A DNA stretch of 64,000 nt from Pyxicephalus adspersus (GCF_032062135.1 NC_092859.1:109214621-109278620); one strand, 5' to 3'; numbered from the stretch's first letter, positions 36,851 through 49,143 are shown. Translations and numbers: made by a program. The notes: generated by a model from the sequence alone, not told the origin.

Positions 36851-39420
36851 TTGCGATAAACTAAGCTAAGATATGTACTAAAATATAAGGGTAAAGTTGT
36901 GACCACAGCAGTCTATGTTGTGATGTAATTTGCATATGAATCCCAATTGACCAAGTGTAAATATCTTTACACTGGTTGTTTATTTATTTACAGGTATGTG
37001 TATGGCAATATATGCAATTGCCAAATAGGTGGGTAAAATTGAATTATAGCTCAGCTATTAGTGATAGGAAAAATACATTCAGTGGATTGAAAATTAAATA
37101 CATCGAATTTGATATTTGTAATTCAACTTATTTCAATACTTAGCATGGATGTCTACAGAGGATTCAAATGATGGCAATTTATGTTTAATTTCAGGCCTTA
37201 GGATAGGTCAATAAGGGGGCTTTTGGATGAGCTAACCTTTGGAGTAAAAATGAGTAGGGGACACTAGAGAACTCTAGAGAAGCTAGAGTATTGGTATATT
37301 TAAAGCAGTTGTAGAGAAAGTATAGGGAAAGATGTCACACTGCATGGGTTAGATAAGAGTCTGTTAGGAAGCTGTACTTTAATTTTGATTTCTAACTCCA
37401 GGACAATCAACCTCGTTGTTGCCTTTTCAGTGGTGTTTTTGGTTTAGTGGTGTCAGTGTATATTTTTTGCTACAAAAAAAGCAGAAATAGCATAGAATAG
37501 CAGTAATTGTTTGATCCTTTTCTGGCTGTGATAGGAGTGCAACAAATCTAGGGTGATCTTAGTAATACCATTTTGGTATTTGCTATCTTATATATACTTT
37601 TTATTTTGGACCCCTTGCAAGGCACCTCCTCAAATGTTGACAAGTCAATGCATGTGAACTGGTCGGGACCTGGAAATGGGTGAAACACATTTGCTGCTGT
37701 CTTTTTCCTGGTTGGCTTAATAGGTAATGACAAAATACACCTGTATCCTCCTGAAGCAAATAGTAAATCTGCAAACCACAATAGGAGATACGGTCAGCAA
37801 ACATATTAATTTAAAAATGATTACAAACATTATTAATAGCATTTAAAAAGAGAAAAATACATGTCAAACATCAAAAACAATATTAAATAGCTAAATTACA
37901 AATGACAAATGTTCAGGAGAACCATTTGAGTACCTTTTATCAATCTATATACAATAAATCTTGTATGAGAGAAGTACAATAACAAAAATGTATTGAGAAT
38001 GCAAATTATTATTAATTAATCCAATGATACAATTCAATGCATATAGAAAGGAATGATTCAATAGAAAACTGAGCTGATTTATTTAGACTTGTAGTTAACA
38101 CTTACGGAGGTGAGAGTAGGATGAGAGATAGTTTATATCATTCTGCCAACGAATACCGCCTTCTAATTTGACATATATCTGGTTATACAATGAACAATAT
38201 TTACATAATTTCTAAATGGACATTCAAGGCATCTTCTCATTAAATCACATATAACTTAATCTTTTCAACAACGTTAAAGCTTTTGCCATATTAACATTTA
38301 TGTGGAAATGTGGCAGAGACGTATTGGTAACTTCATCATATATGATCAGGACACAGGCTATTCCACAAGCTTGAACCCACTAACTGAAATCACAGTAACA
38401 CCATCATTAGCATATTTTCTGGGTAAGCAGGTAGTTGTCAGACAAGCAGATATCTGGATGCATTTTGTTTACTGTCCAGATGCTCCATGAAGAATTGGGG
38501 GTACTTGAAATCAGGAAACACATACACACTTTAAAGCTACTGAAGATAAGGCTCTACGGGTGTATGTGTGCAGCAGATCAGTCACTGTGTGCTTCCACTT
38601 ACTACCTGTTCCTTTCTATTCATTATCTTTACTGTTGCAAATATTGCACAACGTATTCACAAAGAAGAACTAGGAATCATGCGAGACAACAGTAGAACAT
38701 TGCAAGATAACAATGTAAGCCGGGTATGGAAGCCTATTGTTATTGGTCATTGCTCTTCTTCTATAAGACTCTTTGAAAGAAATGCACATACCTGGTAAGA
38801 GATGAAGTTCCCAAATGGGAACCTGGATAGGCACAGTTTAGCTTTGCAAAACACAAATGATATATTGTTTGATGTTATAAAGGAAAATGCCTACACTGGA
38901 AATGCTTGTTCCATACCACCACAGCTTCCCTAACTCCCATGTGAAACCCAAAGAGCAAGAAATCAACCACCAAACATCAAGTAACCAATGGGAGTTGGCT
39001 GTCAATGGCAGATGTGTTGCTGTGTTAAATCAGCCTTCTAGCACTTAGAACCAATGTTTGGCATGGTATTACTTTCTTTCTTTTGCTATTTTAATATACT
39101 GTCATTTCTGTTTTAAGTGCTTTCTACTTTTGTGCCCCAAATTGTATCCTTTTTTTTCCAATACTAGACACTTTTAATATGAAAGAAGGGTTGCCCTCCT
39201 TTTAAATAAAGATGGTAAAATTTAGTACTTGTTATCCGTAGCAAATATCATCGAAAATCATATGATATCAATTTTACAATATAGAAAAGTAGATATATTT
39301 GAAGAGCTTGCACCCATTGCTATGTATGTTCCAGCTGAGAGAAAGTCTTCAAGTGGACCTATTACCCTATTTTTAACATTATTTTATAACATTAGTTATA
39401 AAGTTTATTTATAACATTAG
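36851..39420. other. AT-rich non-coding DNA
   Basis: No supported gene. Small frames at 38302-38798 show no recognisable domain. Confidence 0.5.
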
Positions 39421-39423
39421 GTG

Positions 39424-39690
39424 GCTAACCCTTTTATATAAAGTTAAAAAGTTTTTTTTTTTTTTTAGGTGTTTGTTTTTGGGGGAAGTCCCTCAGTGTG
39501 AGAATGGGTGATTTGTGAAGAACCTGGAAGAACAGAGAAAGAAGATGGCGGTGTTGGATGCTACGCTAAGCACCAGAGAGAAGAGGAAAGCCAAGTCAGC
39601 TCGTAAGTTGCTAGGCTTGGATTGTGGATGGATCGAGGGATTTCCATTGGGAAAGGTAAGTGATTTTTTTTTTCCATTAAAGTTCAACTT
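39424..39690 (-). mobile_element. Probable MITE related to 24310-24820
   Basis: The right end, read on the minus strand, gives AAAGTTGAACTTTAATGG and then AAAATCACTTACC, corresponding to AAGTAAACCC...AAAATCATTTTAATTCCC in the other copy. The left end, CTAACCCTTTTATATAAAG, matches CTACCCTTTTATGTAAAG there. The middle is diverged and includes an ATGGCGGTG...AGAGAAGAGG stretch that opens a chance frame. Confidence 0.45.
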
Positions 39691-42600
39691 TAACAAATTT
39701 AACTTGTCCCTGGTCTGCCAATAAAATGTCATTATACTTTTATGTCCTTTGCACATCTATAGATATGTATGTTTATAGGATTGTGTGCAGAAATTATACC
39801 ATTATAAAATGCGGAAGAAAAACACCCTTACCAGGAACTCCCTGTTAAGATTTTGTTGGTTGATTCATTACTTTACATTACTATTGCATTGTATTATTTT
39901 ATTTACGTCTCTCAGCGCTCATGTTCTAAAAATAAACATTGGATTCCGTATAGCATTTTGTCTGTTAGCTGAAAATACATCAGTACTGGAACAATGTGTT
40001 TACAAATCTGGTATACCTAGCCTAAATCTACAGAGAATGCATTTTTGTATTACCTCTTGAAGTCAGTAACACAGAACATTTGTTCTTAATCATGATGGCT
40101 GTAAAAAGAAGTGGAAATATTCTGGGATTTATGGCAGTCTCTGGGGCTCTTTTTAAGTCCCAACACAATTATTTTGAAAGTGATGTTTGTTGTGTCTAGG
40201 TTTTTGTGTCAGCTTGTAGCCTTTGTGGTCTTACAGGCTCTCATATCTATGCTACAGCAAAAAAAGCATGCAGGCTCTCTTGAGAGTTCACTCTCTGCAC
40301 CTATCGTAGCCATGTTTGAAATGTGGCAGTCTTCAGTATATCTGTCAGCATATTTGACACCATATCCAAACACACCTTAGCTAATGATGGATGAATAGAC
40401 AGGTAGGTGCCATCTTTTTCCTAAATTACATGATCAGAGTGTCCAAAACTGTCACATGTCATGCAGTATATAGCAATAACTATACCTAATTTTGTTTTTT
40501 GAGGCTTTAAGCAAAATGCATTCAGCTCAAAATCTTTTTTAAAATGTGACATTTTTTTCTAACACATAACAACAATAATTTGATAGACTAAAGACTACCT
40601 TGTAAGTTACACTCTAATAGGAATGTTACTGAGACAGTAACATAACTTCTTTACATTAACCAAACCTAGGAAATAATATATTAATAATCGTTATTAAAAT
40701 ATATTTCAATCAGGTATAAAACAAAAAAATTTTATTAAAATGCGTATATACTGCATATACATTGACACTGAACTAGAAGGGGCTACCTCTAGGTACGTCT
40801 GCTTAGTTTGTATCTTATATGGCATATATGGTTTTGAGTTAGGGATGTCTTGGTGTGGCAGTATGGCCACAAAATCTGATTTTAACTTTAGTTTCTACAG
40901 TTTATTGCAAGCTTTCTGATGGAAACAAAGAAGAGAATAAAGATGGATGAGTCTACCTATGTTTTTATTTACCAAAGGTTTGGTAATACTGTTTAAAACA
41001 GGTTGGGTCAAAAATCTACTGATTCTGATACTATCCTATAGATATTAGATATTTTTCTACAATTTGAGTTCATTTGAAATATTTTCAATTGACTTTTAGG
41101 TCTATGGTTGCCCACTATCCTAATGCAATGCGTTACCTCTGAACATTGCAGTGTTACTAAAATTGCATGGCGTTGGTATATGTAACTAAAGCTGACATAT
41201 CCCCTTGTCCGACCTCCTCCCTGCAATTTTGCTTACAATAATATGTTCAGTGGTTTTGCAATTACCTCAGCACTTATGTACTGTAATGCAAATAATTTGT
41301 ATTAACAGTATTCTAATGTCTGCATTGAACTTTGTCAAAGTGTCACTTTAACTAAATGTATATACCTGCTTAAGTTTTATTTGCTCGTCCCTACTTGTTT
41401 GTAAATTTTGGCCATTTTAGGGTCTAATAAGCAAACTACTTTAAAAATAAGACATGGAACGATTGGCACAGCTATGAAGAACATCTACCAATGAAAAAAT
41501 GTTAATCCTACTGTACAGTAGGGAGATCATATACGTAGTTTTAAGGGCAATTTTAAAAATACAAAAATCCTTTAATACCCATGGTTGAGGATGCCTTAAA
41601 GTTGTACATGATGGTATGTAACAGTACAGTTTTCAAATTGTGGTTGAGAGCCAAAGTGTACAAACTAGAGAAAAATGGTACCAGTAAGTGCGTTAATACT
41701 AAAAATAAGAGATACAATACGAGGCCCAAATTTACTACAAAGAGCACATTATGGGGAGTCAAACAAGGTGGTAAAAAACTACAGACCACACAGAAGTGCA
41801 AGAATAGTCAGCAGCAGGACAATTTTAAGAGAAGATAATAAATCTAACTGATATATAACAAAATGGTATTTTATCTATAGGTGCTCACTTATTTTTGCAC
41901 AGTTTGTTTTCTTTCAATTGATATAGAAATGCGCTGCATTAGTAACGCTGCATTAGTAACGTGAATGCTGCATTTTGAGCAATTAAATAATGACCTTATC
42001 AACATAAACAAAACAGAAATGGAAAACCTAAAAATAATACTGTGAAAAAGCACACGCTTTTGAAGGAAAGTTTTGCATAAAATCAAAAAAGCTGTTTCAC
42101 TTAAATAAATCCTTTCTAACACAAAACAATAAAAATATAAAAAACAGAAGACCCCCCTTCAGTATACCTAGGTTCAGTAAACCTAACAACAAAAAAACAA
42201 ACAAACAAAACCAACAAAAATTAGGGTTCCTATAAAGTGAACAACAGAAGTTTATGAAGTTTGTTAGATTTCCTTGTACTCTCTCCCTCTACAGCATGTT
42301 CTAGTACAGTGACACTGTGTTTTGTCTGTGCACCCCTTCTCTTTAAATTTAGGGACTAGCTGATCCATAATCCAATATTTAATCCTTCTAAAACAGCGGG
42401 TGATATTTAAAAGACCATACACTGCATGAATAGGCTGAATTGCTCATCTGCAATGTATTTTCCGGAAAAGTAATTGCATATGCAAGATCGGACTTGGTTT
42501 TCCTAAAACACATGATTAGAAAGTTAGTAACAAACTAATTGTTTGCCTGATAGGCAGCTTTAATTATATTGTGTTTGCAGTGCTATTTGTAGCCACAGAA

Positions 42601-43275
42601 CAGACTGGATCTACTGTGCATGTACATTAAACTTCCACTCCTCTTGACTTGCAAGAAAATGTGTCACATTCCCCTGCTACCTCAGTGTTGTGGAGTGCAG
42701 AATACACACAGGATAGCAATACTGGTCAACCTATTTGGATTATGTGAGTAGCGACCCAGGGACTGCAAATAGGCAGGATTACCATCTGCTCCTATTGAAG
42801 TGTAGAGGGAGCACTGATCCACGAATGCAGGGAAACAATGTAAAGAAGAGGTATCTCATGAATGCATGTAAATGGCAGGAAGGAGAAACATGGCACAAGA
42901 AAAATGTGAATTAAAATTGTGATGTAAATTTACCTCGTTCTCCAATCCAGTTGATATTTTTATTGATAACACAGCTCAACAAAAAAAGGTTTTTTTTTTC
43001 ACTTGCCAAGGATTTTTCAATATATTTAGTATGTTTATTGTTTGCTGAATTCAGAAATGACATCAGTCAGTTTCATTGAATTGGCTCTAGTTCTTGTGAT
43101 ACAGTAATCAAAATAGACAATTTTACAAACAACAAATGTTAAGGCAGCATAATATTATCAGTCTTTATATACACACCCATGTTTTGCATTTTATATATTA
43201 AATATAGCATTATTTTCGTGAAACTTTCATTTGCCTTCTTTTTATTCATACATTTTATTTTTTTTTTGCAGAAAT
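39691..43275. other. AT-rich non-coding DNA
   Basis: No gene recognised. The last 200 bases, from about 43060, may be the 5' flank of the pseudogene that follows: ATTGGCTCTAGT near 43080 is inverted in the dispersed fragment at about 1411, and a T-run ending in GCAG at 43271 resembles a splice acceptor. Confidence 0.45.
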
Positions 43276-44246
43276 ATGAGTTCTTTAAGAAGAAGTTGTT
43301 TAAATGCCCCTAATGTATTTGCTACATTTGTGGTGAATTTTCTCAGGGAAAAAAGACAAGAAACATTACAAAATTTGTGAAACAAGCATATCTTGCATAT
43401 GTTGGTATTAAACTGGGGGACAGTATGCATACAGTATACAAAACTTGTGTCTACGTCAATGGAAAACTGGAAAACTGAAAAGTTTGAAATTTGGTGTACC
43501 TACGGTATGGCGAGAGCCCAAAAATCATCATACTGATTGTTATTTTTGTGCTGTGAATGTAAAAAGTTTCAATCATTACAAGAAAAACAAGTGGGAGTAC
43601 CCTGATTTGGAATCAGCAAGACGACCTGTGCCGCATGGTGCTGATGTTCCCATACCAGTATTCAGTACACTCCCTGATATTCCTGTATCCGACATGGAGG
43701 ATATACAGGGTTTGGAATGTAATCCAAAAGTTAGCAGTGGAAGTGAATATGAAGGAAGTGTTCCTCCGAGAGGAGCTCAATAATTTAATACGTGACCTAA
43801 GTCTGTCAAAACAAGAAACTGACCTTTTAGCATCCAGGCTAAAAGAAAATAACTGTCTGAGACGGGAAGTTAAAATAACGGTTTATAGGACAAGAGAGGT
43901 GACACTCCTACCATATTTTAATGAAGATGGAGACTTTGTGTATTTTTGTAACATCCCTGGACTACTAGCTCATATGGGCATAGCAGAACACTGAGCAGAA
44001 GACTGGCAGCTTTTCAAAGACAGTTCCACTAGAAGTTCGAAATCTGTTTTACTGCATAATGGCAACTGCTATGCATCAATTCCATTTGGTCAATCAACAG
44101 AACTTAAAGAACAATACAAAAATATTAAAACGGTCTTACAAAAGCTTCACTATCACAAACAACAATGGTCCATATGTGTTGATTTAAAAATGGTGAACTT
44201 CCTACTTGGACAGCAAAGTGAATACACAAGGTACCCATGTTTCTGT
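43276..44246 (+). pseudogene. Decayed copy of an unnamed conserved cysteine-rich, transposon-like protein
   Basis: From the ATG at 43276 the frame reads MSSLRRSCLNAPNVF. A one-base loss near 43320 shifts it into CYICGEFSQGKKTRNITKF and KQAYLAYVGIKLGD. A second shift near 43452 gives LRQWKTGK and FGVPTVWREPKNHHTDCYFC, and a third near 43760 gives LNNLIRDLSLSKQE and LLASRLKENN. TGA at 43992-43994 interrupts, then KDSSTRSSKSVLLHNGN, LHYHKQQWSICVDLKMVNFL and SEYTRYPCF follow before the match stops at 44246. I recognise this motif order from unnamed predicted proteins that are multicopy in several animal genomes, but I cannot attach a family name. The paired cysteines (CYIC, DCYFC) suggest zinc binding. 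Multicopy spread suggests a transposon protein. Function is unknown. Confidence 0.6.
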
Positions 44247-44895
44247 CACGGTAGCTGGAAGGCAGGATGGTGGACCTTCTGTGTCACCAGCTCAGTTGGT
44301 AGAGACATGCACAGGGCGCAGAGTCTAAGCAGCTGTCCGGTCTTCACCAGAGCCTCTAGAGGTGAGGGTGTTGCGCTGTGGGCAACTGCCAGGTTGCTGC
44401 CCCCGTGCACACAGAGACAGGTGACTGCTGATGGCAGAAACAAGACGTGGTACCAGAACGTGTAGCAGAGAGTAGTCAGGGAAGCCAGAGGTCAGGGCAA
44501 GCACCGATCAGTAGACAAGGTCAAGCAGAGGTCCAGACACGAAGAGTCAGGAATGAGAGAAACAAACAACAGGAACCTAGAAGCAGAGCAAAAGGAACAC
44601 CTTGTTCAGGCAACTTCCTGTTTCCCTTTACTTCCTTTTAAGGCAGATCATGTGATGAATGGAGCCATGCGACCTGCTGCATCCTATCCTATCACCAGAT
44701 GGGGTCCTGGAAACTAGGGGTTGGTGGTGTTCACATCTCCACCAGCAGGGAGAGCACATCTGTGAAACACTCTAGTCCTCTGAGGTAGTTGAGCGGCTGA
44801 CTGGCAGTCACATGACCTAGACCAGGAAGTGAGCTGAGGAGGTGATGCCTTAGCAGAGCTGGTGCTGGCAGCAGGGGATACAAATTTAATTTTGT
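44247..44895. repeat. GC-richer insertion truncating the unnamed pseudogene
   Basis: The coding match upstream ends exactly where TGTCACGGTAGCTGG begins. The segment is GC-richer, with GTGTCACCAGCTCAGTTGG and repeated AGGTC/AGTCAGG motifs around 44470-44560, and ends near AGCAGGGGATACA. It starts TG and could end CA, which fits an LTR, but no partner copy was found. The segment at 61970-62540 has similar AGTCA/AGGTC purine-rich text and may be related. Confidence 0.45.
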
Positions 44896-44955
44896 ATACA
44901 TAGGCATATCTAGTTTAATTTTGCTTAATTTTTATGTTTCATTAGTTTTCTATGA

Positions 44956-45048
44956 GCAAAACCAATACCATATTTGGAATCTGTGCATCAAACATAACCT
45001 AAAATGACTTTAATCTGTTTGGCAAGAAAATGTTTGTTATCCAGTGTA
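44956..45048 (+). repeat. Dispersed repeat, copy 2 of 2
   Basis: This 93-bp block is the same length as 1426-1518, with about seven substitutions and no gaps by my reading. It may be 3' flank of the transposon-like pseudogene upstream. Confidence 0.65.
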
Positions 45049-45104
45049 TTTTATGAAAGATTAAAGGGTTGGGTTTATATACTGCTATTAACAGCCAAGA
45101 TAAA

Positions 45105-45243
45105 ATTTTTATCATTCTTAACAGTCAGTATTTTTACGCCAAAAACGGTACATTGTTTTGCATGGAAATTTATTTTACATTGTAGGCATATCGCTACAGT
45201 AGGTTACCGCTTTCAGCATGTTTTTTTTTACCGCCAGGGAGGT
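45105..45243. mobile_element. Remnant of the piggyBac-like MITE family
   Basis: The right end, TACCGCCAGGGAGG, followed by TTTAA (TTAA at 45244-45247), matches the ends of 8039-9204 and 26628-27177. The interior TTGCATGGAAATTTATTTTA occurs, in inverse orientation, in the first element near 8620-8640. The left terminus is not identifiable. Confidence 0.5.
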
Positions 45244-45249
45244 TTAAAA

Positions 45250-46366
45250 AAAAAGTTGTTTGTTTCCTAATTCTAACATGTTTTATTCACAGGTTATCAG
45301 CTACTCTGTGTATTGTATGTTAGTGATGTCTTCTCTTGAACAAAACTAGTAGGGAACATTGATTGTACAATTGGGAATTTGAGGTACCTAAAATATTTCC
45401 TGAGTTATCTTTCTAATGCATTCTTTCATGATTTAGGATTTGTACAGTATATAAAGGTGAGTTAATCAATTTTCAAGTTTGATTTTTTCCAGATTTTATT
45501 TAAAGTAATTGCAACATGATTGAAAGAGCAAAGGTGACCTACTGTTAATAAAATCACATACAATTGTACTCAGAAAAGACAATTTTAAAGAAATAGAAAT
45601 TCATCAAAATTGAAACCCTTCAAATAACTTAAATGTCCAGTTGGCAATCACAAATACTGGATTATAAATTCATCTTTAATTTCCTACAATCATTTCTATG
45701 AAAATGAAAAAACCAAATTGCCATGTTAATGACCAACGTTAAAGATAGCATGCATTGTAAAATAAGGAGCATTATTATAAGGACATATTAAAAACAGTTT
45801 GATCTGCAGATTACTATAAATATTTTTAAATCTGCAAAAATTATTATTTATAGATTGTATAAACATGTGTAGATCTCCAGTCATTTTATTCAAAGGGATT
45901 AAGATTTTGCAATTCACTAATTCATATGGTTTTCAGTCTATTTCGCTCATCACTGCTAAACACATCCTAATTCGTACACCATTTTCTTTAATTCTTATTA
46001 TGCAATACGTATGTTGCAGAGTTTCTCTACAGCGTCTGTAAGTAATGTTTTTTGCACCTTTTTATTAATTTCTATATATTCACTAATAGGAATTAGCTAA
46101 CTGAAGGTTGTAGCTCTTACCAATTCTTATTACTTGTAGACATTCCGCATTGCTAACAACATTACAGTCAAGCAGGATCCAAATATTAGAATAGTTAGAT
46201 GTGGAAACATAGGAGATAACATAAAGAAGGCAAGATTACTTTGAAAAATAATGCCTCTCAAACCATGTGTTTGCTATTTTTGGACAACACATTATATTCT
46301 GTCAAAATGTCTTTTAATATCAATTGTAGGCTTCTATTTAAGCAAAATTTTGCAAAAAAATTATTG
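45250..46366. other. AT-rich non-coding DNA
   Basis: No gene or bounded repeat recognised. Confidence 0.5.
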
Positions 46367-46455
46367 GTGGTCCGGGGCTCTGGCTTGTTTGCCCCCCGTG
46401 GTGTCAAGAGAAGGACCCCATTGTGGGGGGCGCACCAGCCAGAGTCGCGGACCAC
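46367..46455. repeat. GC-rich inverted repeat (hairpin)
   Basis: Arms 46367-46397 and 46425-46455 are imperfect complements (GTGGTCCG...GCCCCCC against GGGGGGCG...CGGACCAC), separated by a 27-base loop. GC-rich text continues to about 46640. It is probably part of a repeat family, but no second copy is in this window. Confidence 0.7.
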
Positions 46456-46696
46456 GCTTCCCGTATAAAATTGCAGACTCGGGGCGGTGAGCGGGTTGTC
46501 TCTCTGAACACAACCCGCCCACTCTATCATCACCTGCGATGGGGGAGTGGGCGGGTTCTGATATCATGACATCACTCTGGGGGAAGTTTCTTTCACTTTC
46601 AGTGAGACATAGACAGGGATGTAGTGGGGCAGGCATGTCATGGATAGTTAGTGCCCACTCTTCTTTTTTTATGACTACACCCCTGCTTGCAAGACT

Positions 46697-46814
46697 GTTT
46701 TATATCTAATGTGCTGCACTTCTTGGAAGTAAAATTGCTTTAGGTGGCTGTGGGTATTACCTATTCAGCATTATCTGCTAACACTTGGTTTAGAAGGTAT
46801 GTCACTGCATAAAG
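46697..46814 (+). mobile_element. LTR-like direct repeat, left copy
   Basis: This resembles 47661-47832: both contain CTGCACTTCTTGG, AGTAAAAT, TATTACCTATTCAGCAT, ATCTGCTAA and GCATAAAG in the same order. The left copy lacks about 50 bases present in the right one. Together they bracket BEL/Pao-like coding remnants, so I read them as LTR parts. Confidence 0.55.
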
Positions 46815-46849
46815 ATTTATCGCAATTAAGGAACCAGTAAGACTCTTGA

Positions 46850-47494
46850 AGCCAGATTGTGGTACTAATTTTAGCTGGAGCTTGCAAGAAATTGTAGATG
46901 AACAGAAAGCCAGTTGATAATTATCTGAAGAAAAACAGTTTCAGTGGAAGTTCAACCCACCACATTCCTCCCTTATGGATGGCTTGTGGGAGAGAATGAT
47001 TGGGATCGCTGTATGAATTTTGGACTATTTTGCTTATGGACACCAACTCTGCTTAGCTCACTCACAAAGTCTTAACTACCGTCCTCGCTGAAATGTCAGC
47101 TATAATCAACTTGAGAACTCTGGTTCCCATCTCTTCTGACCCAGAGTCTCCTGCCATTCCTAACCCCAGCTGCCTTATTGAGTTAAAAGGTGGAAGTAAG
47201 TCCTACTGCGCCTGGAGCTCCCAAGGAGCACAATCTTTACAAACACCGATGGAAACAAGTCCAGAATCTTGCCAGTTGTTTCAGGGAAAGGTGGAGAAAG
47301 TTTGTTGCAAAGACATAGGAAATCGCAAAGACCAAAGGACTAATTTACAAGAGGGTTATTTAGTGTTGTTGAGGGATCAACAAGCCCATTGTCTGAATTG
47401 GCCTAATGGACTTAATACAAAGGGAATTCCCAGCGAAGATGTAAAAAGACATAAATTAGAAGTCAGAATGGTAAGAGATGGTTGTAGTAAGTAA
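46850..47494 (+). pseudogene. BEL/Pao-like pol remnant: integrase C-part and DUF5641-like domain
   Basis: The segment around 46855-46875 reads DCGTNF, the integrase core motif. QFQWKFNPPHSSLMDGLWER (about 46939-46998) matches the conserved integrase FNPP...GGxWERMI segment. After stops and shifts, a stretch open from 47093 begins SAIINLRTLVPISSDPESPA and ends with LQEGYLVLLRDQQAHCLNWP. That last segment resembles the DUF5641 domain that closes BEL/Pao polyproteins. Gag, protease, RT and RNase H are missing, with the left LTR directly abutting integrase, which implies a large internal deletion. Integrase would insert the element's DNA copy. This copy is dead. Confidence 0.65.
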
Positions 47495-47660
47495 AGACCT
47501 TTTTTCTGACCTGTTACAGAGATTGTGTTGCTTTTACCTGCAGAGGACTTACCCATATCTTCTACCATTATGGAAGAAACCTCATTTTTACAGGAACTGT
47601 TCCAGCTGTCAACTGTTGAATGTTGACTACTTGTCATAGACTGGATTTGAACTTGTTATA

Positions 47661-47832
47661 TTTTGTATCTAATGTATTGTATCCAATGTACTGCACTTCT
47701 TGGCAGTAAAATCGCATTGGATCTGTATTCTGTGTCTTTGGAAGAGTTAAACTTGCTGAGAATATTACCTATTCAGCATGGAGGCATATCATCTGCTAAG
47801 ACTGGGTTTGGGAGGTATGCCAATGCATAAAG
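47661..47832 (+). mobile_element. LTR-like direct repeat, right copy
   Basis: Longer partner of 46697-46814. It follows the polyprotein end by about 165 bases, as expected for a 3' LTR. Exact LTR ends and a target duplication were not resolved. Confidence 0.55.
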
Positions 47833-47844
47833 CGGTATTATGAA

Positions 47845-48180
47845 ACTGCATACTCTACGTATTAAGTTAAGTTTATCAGGTGAGTCGGGGTGAAAGTCCA
47901 GCAAGTTGCTAAAATGGACCGTCAATGGAATAGTCTATTTCAATTGTTCATGTAAGAATATTTCTGGAACATCTGTAATCCTTATGTTATTGCACCTGTT
48001 CCTTCTATCCAGATCTTCCAGATGTCATTTCATAGCTATCAGATGGCAAATATAAGTCTCAACAATCATTTCCAGGTCTGTCCCCCTATCTACCAGTTGT
48101 CAAAGTATCTTCCAGCAGTTCAGATAAAGCTGAACTACCCCTTTTGAGGTCTGTAATTGTGTGGTTTTAATATCTGGGGT
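47845..48180 (-). pseudogene. Fragment of an L1-type ORF1
   Basis: On the minus strand, about 47950-48010, the frame reads LEDLDRRNRCNNIRITDVPE. This matches the coiled-coil to RRM junction of L1 ORF1 proteins (compare DLENRSCRNNFRIRGLPE in the L1 at 29317-30342). Downstream DKLNLIRRV may be the diverged DRAHR region. Stops and shifts are present. The piece abuts the right LTR. Confidence 0.55.
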
Positions 48181-48429
48181 TATTGTAGTTAATGTTAGCA
48201 AGGGTAAAGAGCTGGAAAGGAAGGTGGGTGTACCTTGTTATTGTAGGTTGCCCTCCCCTTCCATGCCAGTAAAGTACAAGTAGTAGCTTCTAGACTATGC
48301 CACGGCCATCCCCTTGATATTTTTGCTGATAATGGCTCAATGGCTCATTCTGATTCATGAGACTGTAAGTTAATATTATTAGGGTAATTAATGTGCAGCA
48401 TAATTCATTAATGTGCATGGCATAAATTT

Positions 48430-48443
48430 ATATAAATAAATAA

Positions 48444-48486
<43 letters not shown>
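48430..48486. repeat. Compound microsatellite
   Basis: Several AAAT units run directly into a (TA)n tract ending at about 48486. Confidence 0.9.
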
Positions 48487-48487
<1 letters not shown>

Positions 48488-49143
48488 TAAGTCTTAAAAA
48501 GAAAGGAGTTTTAAAATTGTGTTACACGACTTCTAAGTTTAAATGTACAAACTACTCAGTTATTTTAGTTATGGCAACCAAGGGATTTGTGCTGAATGTT
48601 CCATAGCACAGGTGTTTTGCTAATCTAATTTAATGATGTAGCTAACAGCAACTTGGTGTATAGCATTTCATTTAAAATGAAAAGAATTTAGGATAAAAAA
48701 AAGTAATGAGCTGGCAACAAAACACATTCATAAACAAGCTGAGAAACCTGGGAGCAAGTACCTAAGTGGCAAAATGGATATAAAATTGGTTGATAGATTG
48801 GTGACAGAGGGTGGAAGTCATTTGAGTTCACTGAAAGGGGAAGAGGAGGGAAGGTTTTCTGGCACTGAATTTGCAATCTATTTGCAGGTGACAAACATCT
48901 AAAGCATTAATAAGCATAATAAGCTTATCTTGTTAAAGTTAAGCAATAGTAAAAATGGACAGCTATTCCAAATAAAGCTAAAGCAAATTTCATAGATTTG
49001 ACAAAAACTTGCTAGTTTACAAACAGGGCATTGTTTTTTTGGTTGCATATTTGCAAATAAGTTCTCATATATGCAATTTTTTATTTTGTTGCATGAAATG
49101 ATGATATTGTACCCAAAATACTATTGTCATATATTGTTGCTTT

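Noticed and set aside
39541..39724. ATGGCGGTG-started frame within a repeat
   Set aside because: It lies within a probable MITE sharing ends with 24310-24820, and has no domain.
41581..41838. 85-codon lysine-rich plus-strand frame
   Set aside because: No motif recognised. Lysine-rich frames are expected in A-rich DNA.
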